A DNA stretch of 64,000 nt from an uncultured Ardenticatenia bacterium (GCA_937127125.1 CAKZLO010000020.1:50644-114643); one strand, 5' to 3'; shown: positions 33,711 to 42,395, counted from the first letter of the stretch. Numbers and translations are program-made. The notes: generated by a model from the letters alone, not told the origin.

Positions 33711-34820
33711 ATGTATCCCAGAGAAACAATTGCAGATTATTTGGGCGACCACGTCGTCTATCGCAATCTGCGCCCTGCTGATCCCAGCTTACCTGGCCTG
33801 GAGGAACTCTGGCGGGAGGCCGGGTTGGAGAGTTGCCGGGTACCGCGCAAGACAGAACCAGCCTATGCAGTGGTGGTGCTTCGATTGCTTGAAGCGACAC
33901 AATCTCGGCGTGGTGGCGCTCCCCTGCGCAATATCTTGTTTATTGGGGATATGCCATTGAGCGATGTAGCGGCTGCACGCAATCTGGCCTCCCACCTGCC
34001 ACTTCGCGGTTTTATCGGTGCCGACCGCCTGTGTGAGCCCCCCGAGACAAAGGTGGAGGGTGACTTGACATTCGGTAATCGTTGGGGTCAGCTCCTCGAC
34101 TGGCTCGATCGAACTGGGCGCGAACACTTTGAGATAAACGAGCACACCGCTGTGCTCGTGGACATAGACAAAACGTACATTGGTGCGCGTGGCCGTAACG
34201 ACCGCGTTATAGATCAAGCACGATTGGACGCAGTACGTCTCACTGTGGAGGAAACTCTGACAGGCACCTTTGAGGAAGAGGCTTTCCGAGCGGTGTATGG
34301 GCAGCTCTATCAACCTAAATACCATTTCCTCACGGCGGATAACCAGGATTATCTTGCCTATATCTCGTTGATGGTTATGGGCAACGTGATCCCATCAGAA
34401 GAGTTCTGGACAGCATTGCAAGATGGCCATCTGAAAGACTTTGATGGATTCGTGGCACTGTGTGAACGTCGGCGTGCCCGCATGCCAGAGGGGTTGGCAA
34501 TGGTACATCAGGAAGTAATGGAGAACCTACAGCGTGGTGATCCGACCCCTTTCAAGAGCTTTCGTTACCGCGAGTTCCTCACCACTGTGGCTCGTATGGA
34601 TTGTCTCCCGGATGAAACCCCTTGTGCTGAGATCCTTGCTAATGAAATTGTTATCACGCAGGAAGTAAGTCAGGCGATGGCTCTTTTGGCGGAGCGTGGT
34701 GCGCTGCTGTTTGCCACATCGGACAAACCGGATGAGGCATCCAATCCACCCGCTTCCTTCCCCGTGGGAGATAAGGCACAGCCCATACACCGGCTGAGAA
34801 TGAAAAGCATAAGTGGCTAG
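33711..34820 (+). CDS. Uncharacterised HAD-like protein with reordered motifs
   Basis: The protein has 369 residues. HAD-type elements appear in an unusual order: ILFIGDMPLSDVAAARN (residues 75-91) looks like motif IV (GDxxxD), which normally comes last, and then AVLVDIDKTYIGARGR (147-162) looks like motif I, with D151 and D153. LLFATSDKPDEAS (332-344) looks like motif II. This suggests two half-domains or a permuted fold. Whether it is active is unknown. It follows asd by 32 nt with GAGGAG before the ATG, so it is likely in the thrC-asd operon, where a phosphatase for a pathway intermediate would fit (inference). Confidence 0.72.
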   Translation: MYPRETIADYLGDHVVYRNLRPADPSLPGLEELWREAGLESCRVPRKTEPAYAVVVLRLLEATQSRRGGAPLRNILFIGDMPLSDVAAARNLASHLPLRGFIGADRLCEPPETKVEGDLTFGNRWGQLLDWLDRTGREHFEINEHTAVLVDIDKTYIGARGRNDRVIDQARLDAVRLTVEETLTGTFEEEAFRAVYGQLYQPKYHFLTADNQDYLAYISLMVMGNVIPSEEFWTALQDGHLKDFDGFVALCERRRARMPEGLAMVHQEVMENLQRGDPTPFKSFRYREFLTTVARMDCLPDETPCAEILANEIVITQEVSQAMALLAERGALLFATSDKPDEASNPPASFPVGDKAQPIHRLRMKSISG

Positions 34821-34852
34821 AGAATGGACAGGTCTCACGACTGTCGCCAAAT

Positions 34853-34881
34853 TTGGATATATATGCACTTTGGACTATAAT
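34853..34881 (+). promoter_or_regulatory. Promoter of rpsT
   Basis: TTGGAT (34853-34858) and a perfect TATAAT (34876-34881) are separated by 17 nt. The start point near 34888 gives a leader of about 39 nt to the TTG start. Confidence 0.6.
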
Positions 34882-34926
34882 TGTATTTGTATATATTCAC
34901 CACTGGTTAGCTGAGGAGAGTAAGAT

Positions 34927-35205
34927 TTGGCCAATACGAAATCCGCCCTGAAACAAGCTCGCCAAAACGAGAAGCGGCGCCTGCGTAATCGCATTTACCG
35001 CTCGGCAGCGCGTACCTATGTGAAGAAGGTACGTCGCCTCGTCGAAGAAGGCAAGTTGGAAGAAGCACGCGTGGCCATTGTGTCCGCAGTCAAGGCGCTG
35101 GACAAGGCAGCGGAGAAAGGTATCTTGCATAAGAACAATGCAGCGCGGCGCAAATCACGACTTTTCAAGCTCCTCAATCACGCGCTGGCGAATGCACAGG
35201 CCTGA
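34927..35205 (+). CDS. rpsT: 30S ribosomal protein S20
   Basis: S20 binds 16S rRNA early in 30S assembly. The 92 residues are the usual length, with a Lys/Arg-rich helical bundle (NTKSALKQARQNEKRRLRN at the N-terminus, KGILHKNNAARRKSRLFK near the C-terminus). Translation starts at TTG, supported by GAGGAGAG 6 nt upstream and by the conserved MANTKSA start. In E. coli rpsT also begins with UUG, which is part of its autoregulation. It has its own promoter and a terminator. Confidence 0.97.
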   Translation: MANTKSALKQARQNEKRRLRNRIYRSAARTYVKKVRRLVEEGKLEEARVAIVSAVKALDKAAEKGILHKNNAARRKSRLFKLLNHALANAQA

Positions 35206-35234
35206 TTGCCACATCGTTTGTAGAGCTACTATCG

Positions 35235-35290
35235 CACAAGGACCTAGCTAGCATCTTGAGAGCATGTGCTGGGTCCTTGTGTTGTTCTTT
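35235..35290 (+). terminator. Rho-independent terminator after rpsT
   Basis: CACAAGGACC (35235-35244) pairs with GGTCCTTGTG (35272-35281), with a further GCAT/ATGT-type inner stem in the loop, followed by the T-rich run TTGTTCTTT. It separates rpsT from the convergent nadB. Confidence 0.75.
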
Positions 35291-35293
35291 GGC

Positions 35294-36943
35294 TCACATC
35301 TCGAGACTGGCAGAGGGATGCGGACCGCCCCATTGTTGTTCTGTATTGCTCAAGCCAGCGAATTCCTCGATGCGGCTATCCTCCCGATAGTGTGTACCAC
35401 GCGACTGATGGTTGTGCCAAGCAGCCCGCGTTACTACCCATGCAGCCTGCGCCATATTGCGAAGACCAATTAGCTCGTCGCTTAAACGTGTCGCCCGATA
35501 GAATCCATCTATCGTTTCCCACAGGTGACTGAGCTCTCGTAGTGCGCGTGCCAGCCGATGGGTGTTGCGTGCGAGGCCCACATACAACCACATTACATGT
35601 TGGATGGAACGTTGATCCCGGTAGATCAATGCCGGATCAGCTGGCATACCATTCTCAACACTCTCCCACGGGGGGATCTCCTCTGCTGCCACTAGCCGAA
35701 GATCGGTGCGGGTCCCGATATCACTGCCCGCGCGATATCCCCACACCAGCCCTTCTAACAACGAGGTACTGGCTAACCGGTTGGCACCGTGTACCCCGGT
35801 ACAACTGACCTCTCCGACAGCATAAAGTCCCTCGATGGTGGTCCGTCCCCACTCATCTACTAGGACACCACCACAGAAATAATGTGCCGCCGGCACAACC
35901 GGGATAGGTTCTTGGGTAATGTCAAGGCCTGCCTTGAGGCAAGTATCATAAATGGTAGGGAAGCGCTCGCGAATGCGCGATGCCTCCATATGACTTGCCA
36001 AATCGAGCAGCACATATGGATATCCATGGGTGATCATCTCTTCATGAATGGCGCGCGCGACGATGTCACGCGGCGCCAAATCGCCCCAACGCGGGGCGTA
36101 CCGGTCCATAAAGTGACGACCATCCGGGGTGTAGAGGCGTCCACCCTCGCCACGTACTGCTTCGGAAATCAGGAAATTGTTTGCTCCAGGAATGGCTAAC
36201 GTGGTAGGATGGAATTGGACGTATTCAGCATTGATGACACGCGCACCTGCTCGGTAGGCCATTGCAAGGCCATCGCCGCGCGCACCCTCCGGATTGGTGG
36301 TATAGCGGTAAATACGCCCCAGGCCCCCCGTGGCTAACACAGTCACACGCGCCAGAATGCGATGCACACTTCCGCTCTCACGGTCAAGCACGTACGCGCC
36401 GTGGCAGGTGATAGGGCGATACACAGCCAGTGGGTCGCGGGCGTGATGTGAGGAGGTAATCAAATCCACCGCCGTGGCATTGGTGCGTAGCGTAACGTTA
36501 GGTAGCTCACGTAGGTGAACAACAAGTGCTTCCTCAATCGCCCGGCCGGTAGCGTCACCAACGTGCAGAATGCGGGGTACAGAGTGCCCTCCCTCTGAGG
36601 TATAAGCGATAGTGCCATCCATAGTACGATCGAATGGCACGCCCAGCTCTTCAATCAGCAGGCGTTGTACCAACAGAGGGCCTTCTTGGGCCAGCAGGCG
36701 TACTGCTTTGGGCAAGCTCAGTCCGGCACCAGCAGCCAGAATATCGTCGACCAACTGTTGCACCGAATCGCCAACTCCACAACCGACGATGCCTCCTTGT
36801 GCATAATGTGTGTTCGATTCGGTTGGGTCAGCAGCACGAGTAATTACAAGGATCTGGCGTTGTCGCTCCTGAGCCAGGCGCAGCGCGGCAGTAGCGCCAG
36901 CGATCCCGCAGCCTATGATGAGCACATCGGTTTCAACTGGCAT
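35294..36943 (-). CDS. nadB: L-aspartate oxidase
   Basis: NadB oxidises L-aspartate to iminoaspartate with FAD, the first step of de novo NAD synthesis. The 549 residues match. The FAD-binding TDVLIIGCGIAGATAALRLA starts the protein, followed by THYAQGGIVG, the active-site stretch EYVQFHPTTL, and the family motif PAAHYFCGGVLVDEWGRTTIEGLYAVGEVSCTGVHGANRLASTSLLEG spanning residues of about 340-390. A three-helix C-terminal domain follows. It lies 100 nt downstream of the nadC-nadA fusion, and AAGGTGA precedes its ATG. Confidence 0.96.
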   Translation of the reverse strand: MPVETDVLIIGCGIAGATAALRLAQERQRQILVITRAADPTESNTHYAQGGIVGCGVGDSVQQLVDDILAAGAGLSLPKAVRLLAQEGPLLVQRLLIEELGVPFDRTMDGTIAYTSEGGHSVPRILHVGDATGRAIEEALVVHLRELPNVTLRTNATAVDLITSSHHARDPLAVYRPITCHGAYVLDRESGSVHRILARVTVLATGGLGRIYRYTTNPEGARGDGLAMAYRAGARVINAEYVQFHPTTLAIPGANNFLISEAVRGEGGRLYTPDGRHFMDRYAPRWGDLAPRDIVARAIHEEMITHGYPYVLLDLASHMEASRIRERFPTIYDTCLKAGLDITQEPIPVVPAAHYFCGGVLVDEWGRTTIEGLYAVGEVSCTGVHGANRLASTSLLEGLVWGYRAGSDIGTRTDLRLVAAEEIPPWESVENGMPADPALIYRDQRSIQHVMWLYVGLARNTHRLARALRELSHLWETIDGFYRATRLSDELIGLRNMAQAAWVVTRAAWHNHQSRGTHYREDSRIEEFAGLSNTEQQWGGPHPSASLEM

Positions 36944-37043
36944 GGCTTCACCTTGTTCCTTTCACATGCTTGCCCATATTTCGGCGTTCTGAAAAGGCTC
37001 TTCTTAGCCTACCGGATAATCTTCTTCACCGACGATTGGCGAT

Positions 37044-38981
37044 TCATAAGGCCAGCATGCGTTCCAATGCAATGCGCGCCCAATATGATGTCTCCGCTTC
37101 GACGGTGATCTCGTTAAGCATCTCACCTCGGGCTAACGCTTCAAGCAGACACACCAGCTTTTCCAGCGTGGTCTGACCCATCATACGACAGAAAGGAGGT
37201 GCACTGGCCAGCAACATCACTCTTTGCTCTGGATGTCGGTGTTGCAGGCGTCGCACCAAGCGCGCCTCGGTCCCGATGGCCCATTGTGTGCCCGGCGACG
37301 CCGATTGCACTCGCTCGATAATGTGACGCGTCGAGCCGACATCGTCAGCTAGCTCCACGACCTCTCGTTGGCACTCTGGGTGCACCAACACGCGAATGCC
37401 CAGAAACTGCTCACGCACAGCCAACACATCTTGCGGACGGAAACGCTGGTGCACATTACATGCCCCTGGCCAGAGGATCACTTTTGCCTTGCGGGTCGCC
37501 TCCGAGTCAGGTGGCTGATGCTTGTTCCACAGCAGTGTATCCTCCAGCGCGATGCCTGTACGAAGCGCAGTGTTGCGGCCCAGATGCTGGTCAGGGAAGA
37601 AAAACACCCGTGGGCGTTGCTCCAGCGCAGCGCGCATCACACGTTCGGCATTGCTCGAGGTGCACACTAGCCCGCCACGCTGCCCGCAGAACGCCTTCAA
37701 CGCAGCAGCAGAGTTGACGTAGGTGACGGGGGTGAATTCCGCTACAGCGTCGCCGAAGATTTCATCCAGTCGTCGCCAAGCTGTCTGCACAGCCTCGAGT
37801 GTCGCAGTGTTGGCCAAGTAACACCCAGCACTGGGGTCAGGCATTAGTACATGCTGGCCCGGGCGCGCCAGAATGGCAGCCGTCTCAGCCATAAAGTGGA
37901 CGCCACAAAAGACGATGAACTCAGCATCGCTGCGTGCTGCCTGGCGCGCCAGCTCGAGCGAATCGCCGACGAAATCGGCGCACGTGACCACCTCATCGCG
38001 TTGATAATGATGGGCTAGAATGACCAACCGGTTCCCCATGAGCGCTTTGACTGCAGCAATGCGTGTAGCAAGATCTTGCTGAGGTAGCTGGTGTTGCGCG
38101 TCTGCCACCTCCATACTGATATCAAGAGCTGCTGCTGAGTGAGTCAGCGCACCGATAGAAATACAGTCCACCCCTGTTTCCGCGATTTCGATGGCGCGCC
38201 CCAAGGTAACCCCCCCTGAAGCCTCCAGGGGTACCCTCCCCGCCGTGATGGACACTGCCTGGCGCATCTCCTCCACACTCATATTATCCAGAAGGATACG
38301 ATCAACAGGTGGCGTGACAGCCAGCGCTTGACGCAGCTCATCCAGATTGCGCACCTCCACCTCAATAGGAAGATAGGGACAGGCGGCACGGACTCGCTCG
38401 ATGGCCGGCTGAACACCTCCCGCCGCCTCAACGTGATTGTCCTTGATCAGGATCATATCGTACAGCCCCATACGGTGGTTCACACCGCCACCCATGCGCA
38501 CGGCATATTTATCCAAAGCACGATGGCCCGGGATGGTCTTGCGGGTGTCCATGATTACAGTCTTCGTACACGCCACGGCATCCACAAAATACCGGGTGAG
38601 TGTGGCAACACCCGACATACGCTGCAAGAAGTTGAGCGCTGTGCGTTCCGCTGCCAACACAGCACGCGCTGGCCCGTTCACCTCAGCAAGTATGGTACCT
38701 GCTGTCACCTCCTCGCCATCCTCGACCCGTGCGACGAAGTGAATGGCAGGCGATACCCGTCGGAAGACCGCCTCGGCAACCGGTATTCCTGCGACAACAC
38801 CGGGAGCTTTGGCAACAATGTGCGCATGCACTTGGGTCTCTGCACTGAAGATCGCCTGACTGGTTACATCTCCCGCCCCCATGTCCTCCGCCACGGCAAG
38901 TTCAATCAGTGGCTCTGCTGCACGCAGCAGCGCTTCTATATCCAGATTGGCACCAGATTCTGAGTACGACAGTAATGACAT
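37044..38981 (-). CDS. nadC-nadA: NadC-NadA fusion: quinolinate phosphoribosyltransferase + quinolinate synthase
   Basis: One uninterrupted frame of 645 residues holds two enzymes. Residues of about 15-295 are NadC, which makes nicotinate mononucleotide from quinolinate and PRPP: AEDMGAGDVTS, ALNFLQRMSGVAT, DTRKTIPGHR (with the RKT at 147-149), GGGVNHRMGLYDMILIKDNH and LEASGGV. After a short link come about 340 residues of NadA, which joins iminoaspartate and dihydroxyacetone phosphate into quinolinate: AHHYQRDEV, FCGVHFMAETA, PDPSAGCYLA, CTSSNA and HPEC. The three [4Fe-4S] ligands fit C359, C440 and C537. Domain order is reversed relative to the pathway. nadB follows in the same operon. Confidence 0.95.
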   Translation of the reverse strand: MSLLSYSESGANLDIEALLRAAEPLIELAVAEDMGAGDVTSQAIFSAETQVHAHIVAKAPGVVAGIPVAEAVFRRVSPAIHFVARVEDGEEVTAGTILAEVNGPARAVLAAERTALNFLQRMSGVATLTRYFVDAVACTKTVIMDTRKTIPGHRALDKYAVRMGGGVNHRMGLYDMILIKDNHVEAAGGVQPAIERVRAACPYLPIEVEVRNLDELRQALAVTPPVDRILLDNMSVEEMRQAVSITAGRVPLEASGGVTLGRAIEIAETGVDCISIGALTHSAAALDISMEVADAQHQLPQQDLATRIAAVKALMGNRLVILAHHYQRDEVVTCADFVGDSLELARQAARSDAEFIVFCGVHFMAETAAILARPGQHVLMPDPSAGCYLANTATLEAVQTAWRRLDEIFGDAVAEFTPVTYVNSAAALKAFCGQRGGLVCTSSNAERVMRAALEQRPRVFFFPDQHLGRNTALRTGIALEDTLLWNKHQPPDSEATRKAKVILWPGACNVHQRFRPQDVLAVREQFLGIRVLVHPECQREVVELADDVGSTRHIIERVQSASPGTQWAIGTEARLVRRLQHRHPEQRVMLLASAPPFCRMMGQTTLEKLVCLLEALARGEMLNEITVEAETSYWARIALERMLAL

Positions 38982-39071
38982 AACAATCTATGCCTCATGG
39001 TTCACGTTCTTGAAAGTGAGCCGACACAACAGAAGTGAGCACGATAGAGACCGAGCCCTAACTGAAGCTAG

Positions 39072-39101
39072 AGTATAACTGGCATATGGAGAGAATTCCA
39101 A
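39072..39101 (-). promoter_or_regulatory. Candidate promoter for the NAD operon
   Basis: On the minus strand TTGGAA (39096-39101) and TATACT (39072-39077) are separated by 18 nt; the leader would be about 85 nt. Confidence 0.45.
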
Positions 39102-39269
39102 ATCCAATTTTGGGAAATAACCAATTCTCCCAAGAGGACAACAACTCTGCGCAAGATCCTCGGAAGTGCAGCTGGCCGTAATCATGACAATAACTCGTCT
39201 GGTGTCAGCGAAAAGGTGCTCGGAATCTTTGCAGCGATACAAGCTCGAAATGTACTTGCTCAAGAACAC

Positions 39270-39278
39270 TGCTATAAT
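39270..39278 (+). promoter_or_regulatory. Extended -10 promoter ahead of the zincin gene
   Basis: TGC followed by a perfect TATAAT (39273-39278) makes an extended -10 element. No good -35 box is visible. The start point near 39285 would give a leader of about 120 nt containing the hairpin region. Confidence 0.45.
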
Positions 39279-39312
39279 CTGTACACTCATAGTTCCTTCT
39301 TTGGCAGTGAGA

Positions 39313-39379
39313 GTTGCTGTCTCTTGCTGCTGCGCGGGGAACATGGGCGTTTGCCCCTGGCCCTGGGGCGGGCAGCAAC
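39313..39379 (+). ncRNA. Structured leader or small RNA candidate
   Basis: GTTGCTG (39313-39319) or the nearby TTGCTGC can pair with CAGCAAC/GCAGCAA (39372-39379), enclosing GC-rich inner hairpins (GGGC-GTTT-GCCC and CCCC-TGGCCCT-GGGG, which are mutually exclusive). It lies between an extended -10 promoter and the zincin start. No known RNA family was recognised. Confidence 0.3.
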
Positions 39380-39404
39380 TTGGGTCAAACCAGACTAGAC
39401 AGCT

Positions 39405-39773
39405 GTGAACCGCGAAGATTTTGAACAATTAGTGGTTGAAGCGGTAGAGACACTTCCTGAAACGATCCGTACGCAATTGGAGAATGTCGAGATCGTGGTT
39501 GAGGAGTGGCCGGATCCAATTGTGTTGCGGCGCACGGGTCTGCGAAACCCTGCCAGCTTGCTGGGGTTCTACCACGGCATCCCCAGAACTCAGCGCACTT
39601 CTCATTACGGCATGGTTTTGCCGGACAAAATCTCGATATATCGACAACCCATTCTACGACGCTGCCGCAACTGGAAAGAGGTGCGCGAACTAACGTTTGC
39701 TGTAGTGCGCCACGAGATCGCACACCATTTTGGCATCACGGACGAACGTCTGATGGAGCTCGGTGCATACTGA
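39405..39773 (+). CDS. Minimal zincin-fold metallopeptidase (MMP family, DUF1025-like)
   Basis: The protein has 122 residues. The zinc motif is RHEIAHHFGITDERL (H103, E104, H107, then G110 and D113), the HExxHxxGxxD met-zincin pattern of the small zincin_1 family (Pfam PF06262). Only a core is present, with no signal peptide, so it should be cytoplasmic. Its substrate is unknown; some members have weak peptidase activity. GTG start. It lies about 60 nt before a periplasmic-binding lipoprotein on the same strand. Confidence 0.85.
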   Translation: MNREDFEQLVVEAVETLPETIRTQLENVEIVVEEWPDPIVLRRTGLRNPASLLGFYHGIPRTQRTSHYGMVLPDKISIYRQPILRRCRNWKEVRELTFAVVRHEIAHHFGITDERLMELGAY

Positions 39774-39833
39774 GACCAACCCGAATTGTGGCCAATCTCA
39801 CAGGTGCTATTGGTATCGCTGCAAGCCTAGGGA

Positions 39834-41027
39834 ATGGCACTGTTGGAACGACTGATTCGCATCTGCTCAAATTTCTGCAAAGCTGCATTACTTCTACTCC
39901 TGCTACAGGCACTGACTGGTTGCACCTTGCTGGATACGTGTAGGGGCACACGTCCCATCCTCAAAATCGGACTGATAGCACCCTTTGAGGGGATAGAGCG
40001 ACCGTTGGGCTATGAGGCTCTGCAGGGTGTTAAGCTGGCAATAGCGCAGTGGAACGCACAGGATGGACCAGGGAGCTACATGATTGAGCTGGTCGCGCTA
40101 AACGATGCAAACGATCCCAATGAAGCACGCCTGCAAGCAAGAGAGTTGAGTGTAGATCCTGCCGTTCTGGGTGTCGTCGCCGGGTGGAACACCGAGACAG
40201 CTGAGGCCATTGTACCAGTCTTGCAACAAGAAGGTCTTGCGACGGTGCTATCGTGGAGTGTCCCCCATGGGCTGGCTGACCTCGGTCATGGGACCGCTTT
40301 GATAGCAGCTAACGAGGAGCAAGTCGCCGAAGTGTTGGTGAGATATCTATCAGACACCGTCTCTTGCCATAACATTGTAGTAGTCGGCGATGAACGAGTG
40401 GTTGCCCCTTACTTGAGTCTCTTCCCCGACTGCGCCCGAGGGGTATTCCCTCCTGAATCCCAAGGCCGGGAGGAACTACGATCGTGGGTCACCACATTGC
40501 TCCAAGAAGGCCCTTCGCCTCCCGAGACGTTGATATTGGCAGCGGATGCTGTTCAGGCGGGTGAGATTGTCAGGGCGGTAAGGCAAAGTTTCTGGCCAGG
40601 GTTGTTGGTCGGAGCTGCCCGTACAGGCAGCACTCTGTTGTTGGACATAGCAGGAAGAGAAGCGCACGGCATGGCAATTGTCAGCCCGGCACCAGCCGGG
40701 AGTGATTTGCCACCACATTTCAGGGAGACTGTGAACTCGCTCGCCGCTCTGAGCCCTCGTGCTTTGCTGGCCTATGATGCGGCACAGGTTTTGCTCAGAG
40801 CAATTGATATAAACGTTGCGGAGGAAGGTATCCCATCACGGGAAGGTCTCATTAGGGCCTTGCCGAGAGTCCGGGTAAAAGGCTTGACGGGGACAATCAC
40901 CTTTGGTCCGGATGGCCAGCGATCGCACCCTGCGATATGGCTATATCGGATCGAAGACGATCGCTATCCGGGAACTCCCATCAGACAAATATCAATACCT
41001 TCCACTTCTGAGAGTGGAGAACGCTGA
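39834..41027 (+). CDS. Periplasmic-binding lipoprotein, branched-chain amino acid (LivJ/Peripla_BP_6) type
   Basis: The protein has 397 residues. A lipoprotein signal with lipobox LTGC (Cys about residue 30) is followed by the type I periplasmic-binding fold: ILKIGLIAPFEGIERPLGYEALQGVKLAI is the classic N-terminus of Leu/Ile/Val binding proteins, and LTGTITFGPDGQRSHPAIWLYRI the classic C-terminus. No ABC permease or ATPase genes are near, so it may be an orphan receptor or use a remote transporter. The substrate is unknown. The Shine-Dalgarno is weak. Its 3' end is 5 nt from the convergent rodA stop. Confidence 0.82.
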   Translation: MALLERLIRICSNFCKAALLLLLLQALTGCTLLDTCRGTRPILKIGLIAPFEGIERPLGYEALQGVKLAIAQWNAQDGPGSYMIELVALNDANDPNEARLQARELSVDPAVLGVVAGWNTETAEAIVPVLQQEGLATVLSWSVPHGLADLGHGTALIAANEEQVAEVLVRYLSDTVSCHNIVVVGDERVVAPYLSLFPDCARGVFPPESQGREELRSWVTTLLQEGPSPPETLILAADAVQAGEIVRAVRQSFWPGLLVGAARTGSTLLLDIAGREAHGMAIVSPAPAGSDLPPHFRETVNSLAALSPRALLAYDAAQVLLRAIDINVAEEGIPSREGLIRALPRVRVKGLTGTITFGPDGQRSHPAIWLYRIEDDRYPGTPIRQISIPSTSESGER

Positions 41028-41032
41028 AGGCG

Positions 41033-42130
41033 TTACTCGAAGTCCAGCTTCTTGTACCGCATCGCGACACTCTCCACCAATCCCAAGGCAATCAAGAACG
41101 TCCATAAAGAGCTGCCACCGTAACTCACAAACGGTAAAGGGAGACCGGTCACAGGCAGAAGCCCCAAATTTACTCCAATGTTGATTGCAGCTTGTATGAA
41201 GATAATGGAAGCCACACCGACACAAACAAGACGTCCAAAGGGATCATTGACCATAGCAGCGACACGGAGGACACGCCATATCAGCAGGGTGAACAGACCA
41301 AGCAACACAAGTGCGCCCACCAAGCCCAGCTCTTCGCCAATCACCGAAAAGATGTAATCGGTGTGCCGCACACGTAAAAAGCGCAGCTGGCTCTGGGTAC
41401 CGCTGGCGAACCCCTTGCCCAATAAGCCGCCCGAGCCTATGCTAATTAGAGCTTGTTGCACATTGTAATATGTATCCGGGTTGCTCGCCGGATTCAGGAA
41501 AAGGAGGATGCGATCACGCATATACTCCTTCAAAGTCAACCAGAACAAAGGGCTAATAATGATCCCACCCAATGCCAAGACTGCGAGATGGAGCAATCGG
41601 GCCCCGGCCATCAATACCATCATCAGCCATATCAAGCCAATTGTGACAGCAGTGCTTAAGTTAGGCTGGAGGTAAATCAGCATCATCGGCACCAGGACGT
41701 AACCCAATGAAACTAACAGGTTGCGCATACGATCCATTTGTCCATCGCGGTCGGCCAGCAGCTTGGCGAGACCGAGGATCACCACCACCTTGGCCAGCTC
41801 GGAAGGCTGGATGGCATTAGCCCCAATCCACCTCTGCACACCCTGAGTAACCTCACCCAATGCCAGCAGCACCAGAAGCGAAGCGACAATCAAGATATAC
41901 AGGAGGCGATCGAGGCTCTCATAGAATCGATAGTCGATAGCTGCTACAAGCAGCATGAGAACCAGACCAGAAACAGCGTTGATCGCATGCCGTTGCCAGA
42001 GATTGCGCAAGTCCTCAGCGCCTTGTGTCGCGCTGCCAACCATAGCAGTGCCGTAGACAAGCAACAGTAGCACTGTTACCAACAGCACAATGTCGAAATT
42101 TCGCCAAGTGCGTCTGGAAAACAAGCTCAC
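41033..42130 (-). CDS. rodA: Peptidoglycan glycosyltransferase RodA (SEDS family)
   Basis: RodA polymerises lipid II during side-wall growth with its partner PBP2. The 365 residues form ten helices. SEDS landmarks are present: RWIGANAIQPSELAKVVVILGLAKLLAD in the large periplasmic/helix region, LQPNLSTAVTIGLIWLMM (with the catalytic Asp position of EPD replaced by Pro-Asn; the region reads LQPNLST), DYIFSVIGEELGLVGALVLLGLF, and LLPVTGLPLPFVSYGGSSLWTFLIALGLV. The GTG start lies 1 nt after the minE stop. It is the last gene of the mrdA-min operon, which suggests it serves elongation (RodA) rather than septation (FtsW). Confidence 0.92.
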   Translation of the reverse strand: MSLFSRRTWRNFDIVLLVTVLLLLVYGTAMVGSATQGAEDLRNLWQRHAINAVSGLVLMLLVAAIDYRFYESLDRLLYILIVASLLVLLALGEVTQGVQRWIGANAIQPSELAKVVVILGLAKLLADRDGQMDRMRNLLVSLGYVLVPMMLIYLQPNLSTAVTIGLIWLMMVLMAGARLLHLAVLALGGIIISPLFWLTLKEYMRDRILLFLNPASNPDTYYNVQQALISIGSGGLLGKGFASGTQSQLRFLRVRHTDYIFSVIGEELGLVGALVLLGLFTLLIWRVLRVAAMVNDPFGRLVCVGVASIIFIQAAINIGVNLGLLPVTGLPLPFVSYGGSSLWTFLIALGLVESVAMRYKKLDFE

Positions 42131-42131
42131 C

Positions 42132-42395
42132 TTACCGTTTGGGGCGCGCGCTCAAGATGGGAATATCTGCTGTCAACCGACATTGTCGACCATTTTGTGT
42201 CAGGTTGACTTGCATGCCTTCCACATCGATCTCAACATACTTGGAGATAGTGCTGATCAATTCGTCCTTGAGCGTCTGCATCTTCTGGGGTGATAGGTCA
42301 ACCCGGTCATGCACCAGCACAAGCTGGAGACGACTCTTGGCCACCTCCCGGCTGGTCGGGCGCTGGCTGCCGAATAGACGATTGAACAATCCCAT
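42132..42395 (-). CDS. minE: Cell division topological specificity factor MinE
   Basis: MinE stimulates MinD ATPase and drives pole-to-pole oscillation. The chosen ATG gives 87 residues, the usual length, with AGGAG upstream; an in-frame start 51 nt earlier would add an unneeded polar segment. The N-terminal amphipathic membrane-targeting helix is MGLFNRLFG. The MinD-binding part is SREVAKSRLQLVLVHDR (about 14-30), and the C-terminal dimerisation domain follows (TLKDELISTISKYVEID). It lies between minD and rodA. Confidence 0.95.
   Translation of the reverse strand: MGLFNRLFGSQRPTSREVAKSRLQLVLVHDRVDLSPQKMQTLKDELISTISKYVEIDVEGMQVNLTQNGRQCRLTADIPILSARPKR

Larger units (their letters stand above)
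38982..39404. other. Intergenic region with divergent promoters and a structured stretch
   Basis: This 423-nt gap divides the divergent nadC-nadA and zincin genes. Promoter candidates for both directions and a GC-rich hairpin region (39313-39379) are listed separately. No coding sequence is supported. Confidence 0.5.

Noticed and set aside
39834..41027. Full branched-chain amino acid ABC importer
   Set aside because: Only the binding protein is present; neighbouring genes are a zincin and rodA.
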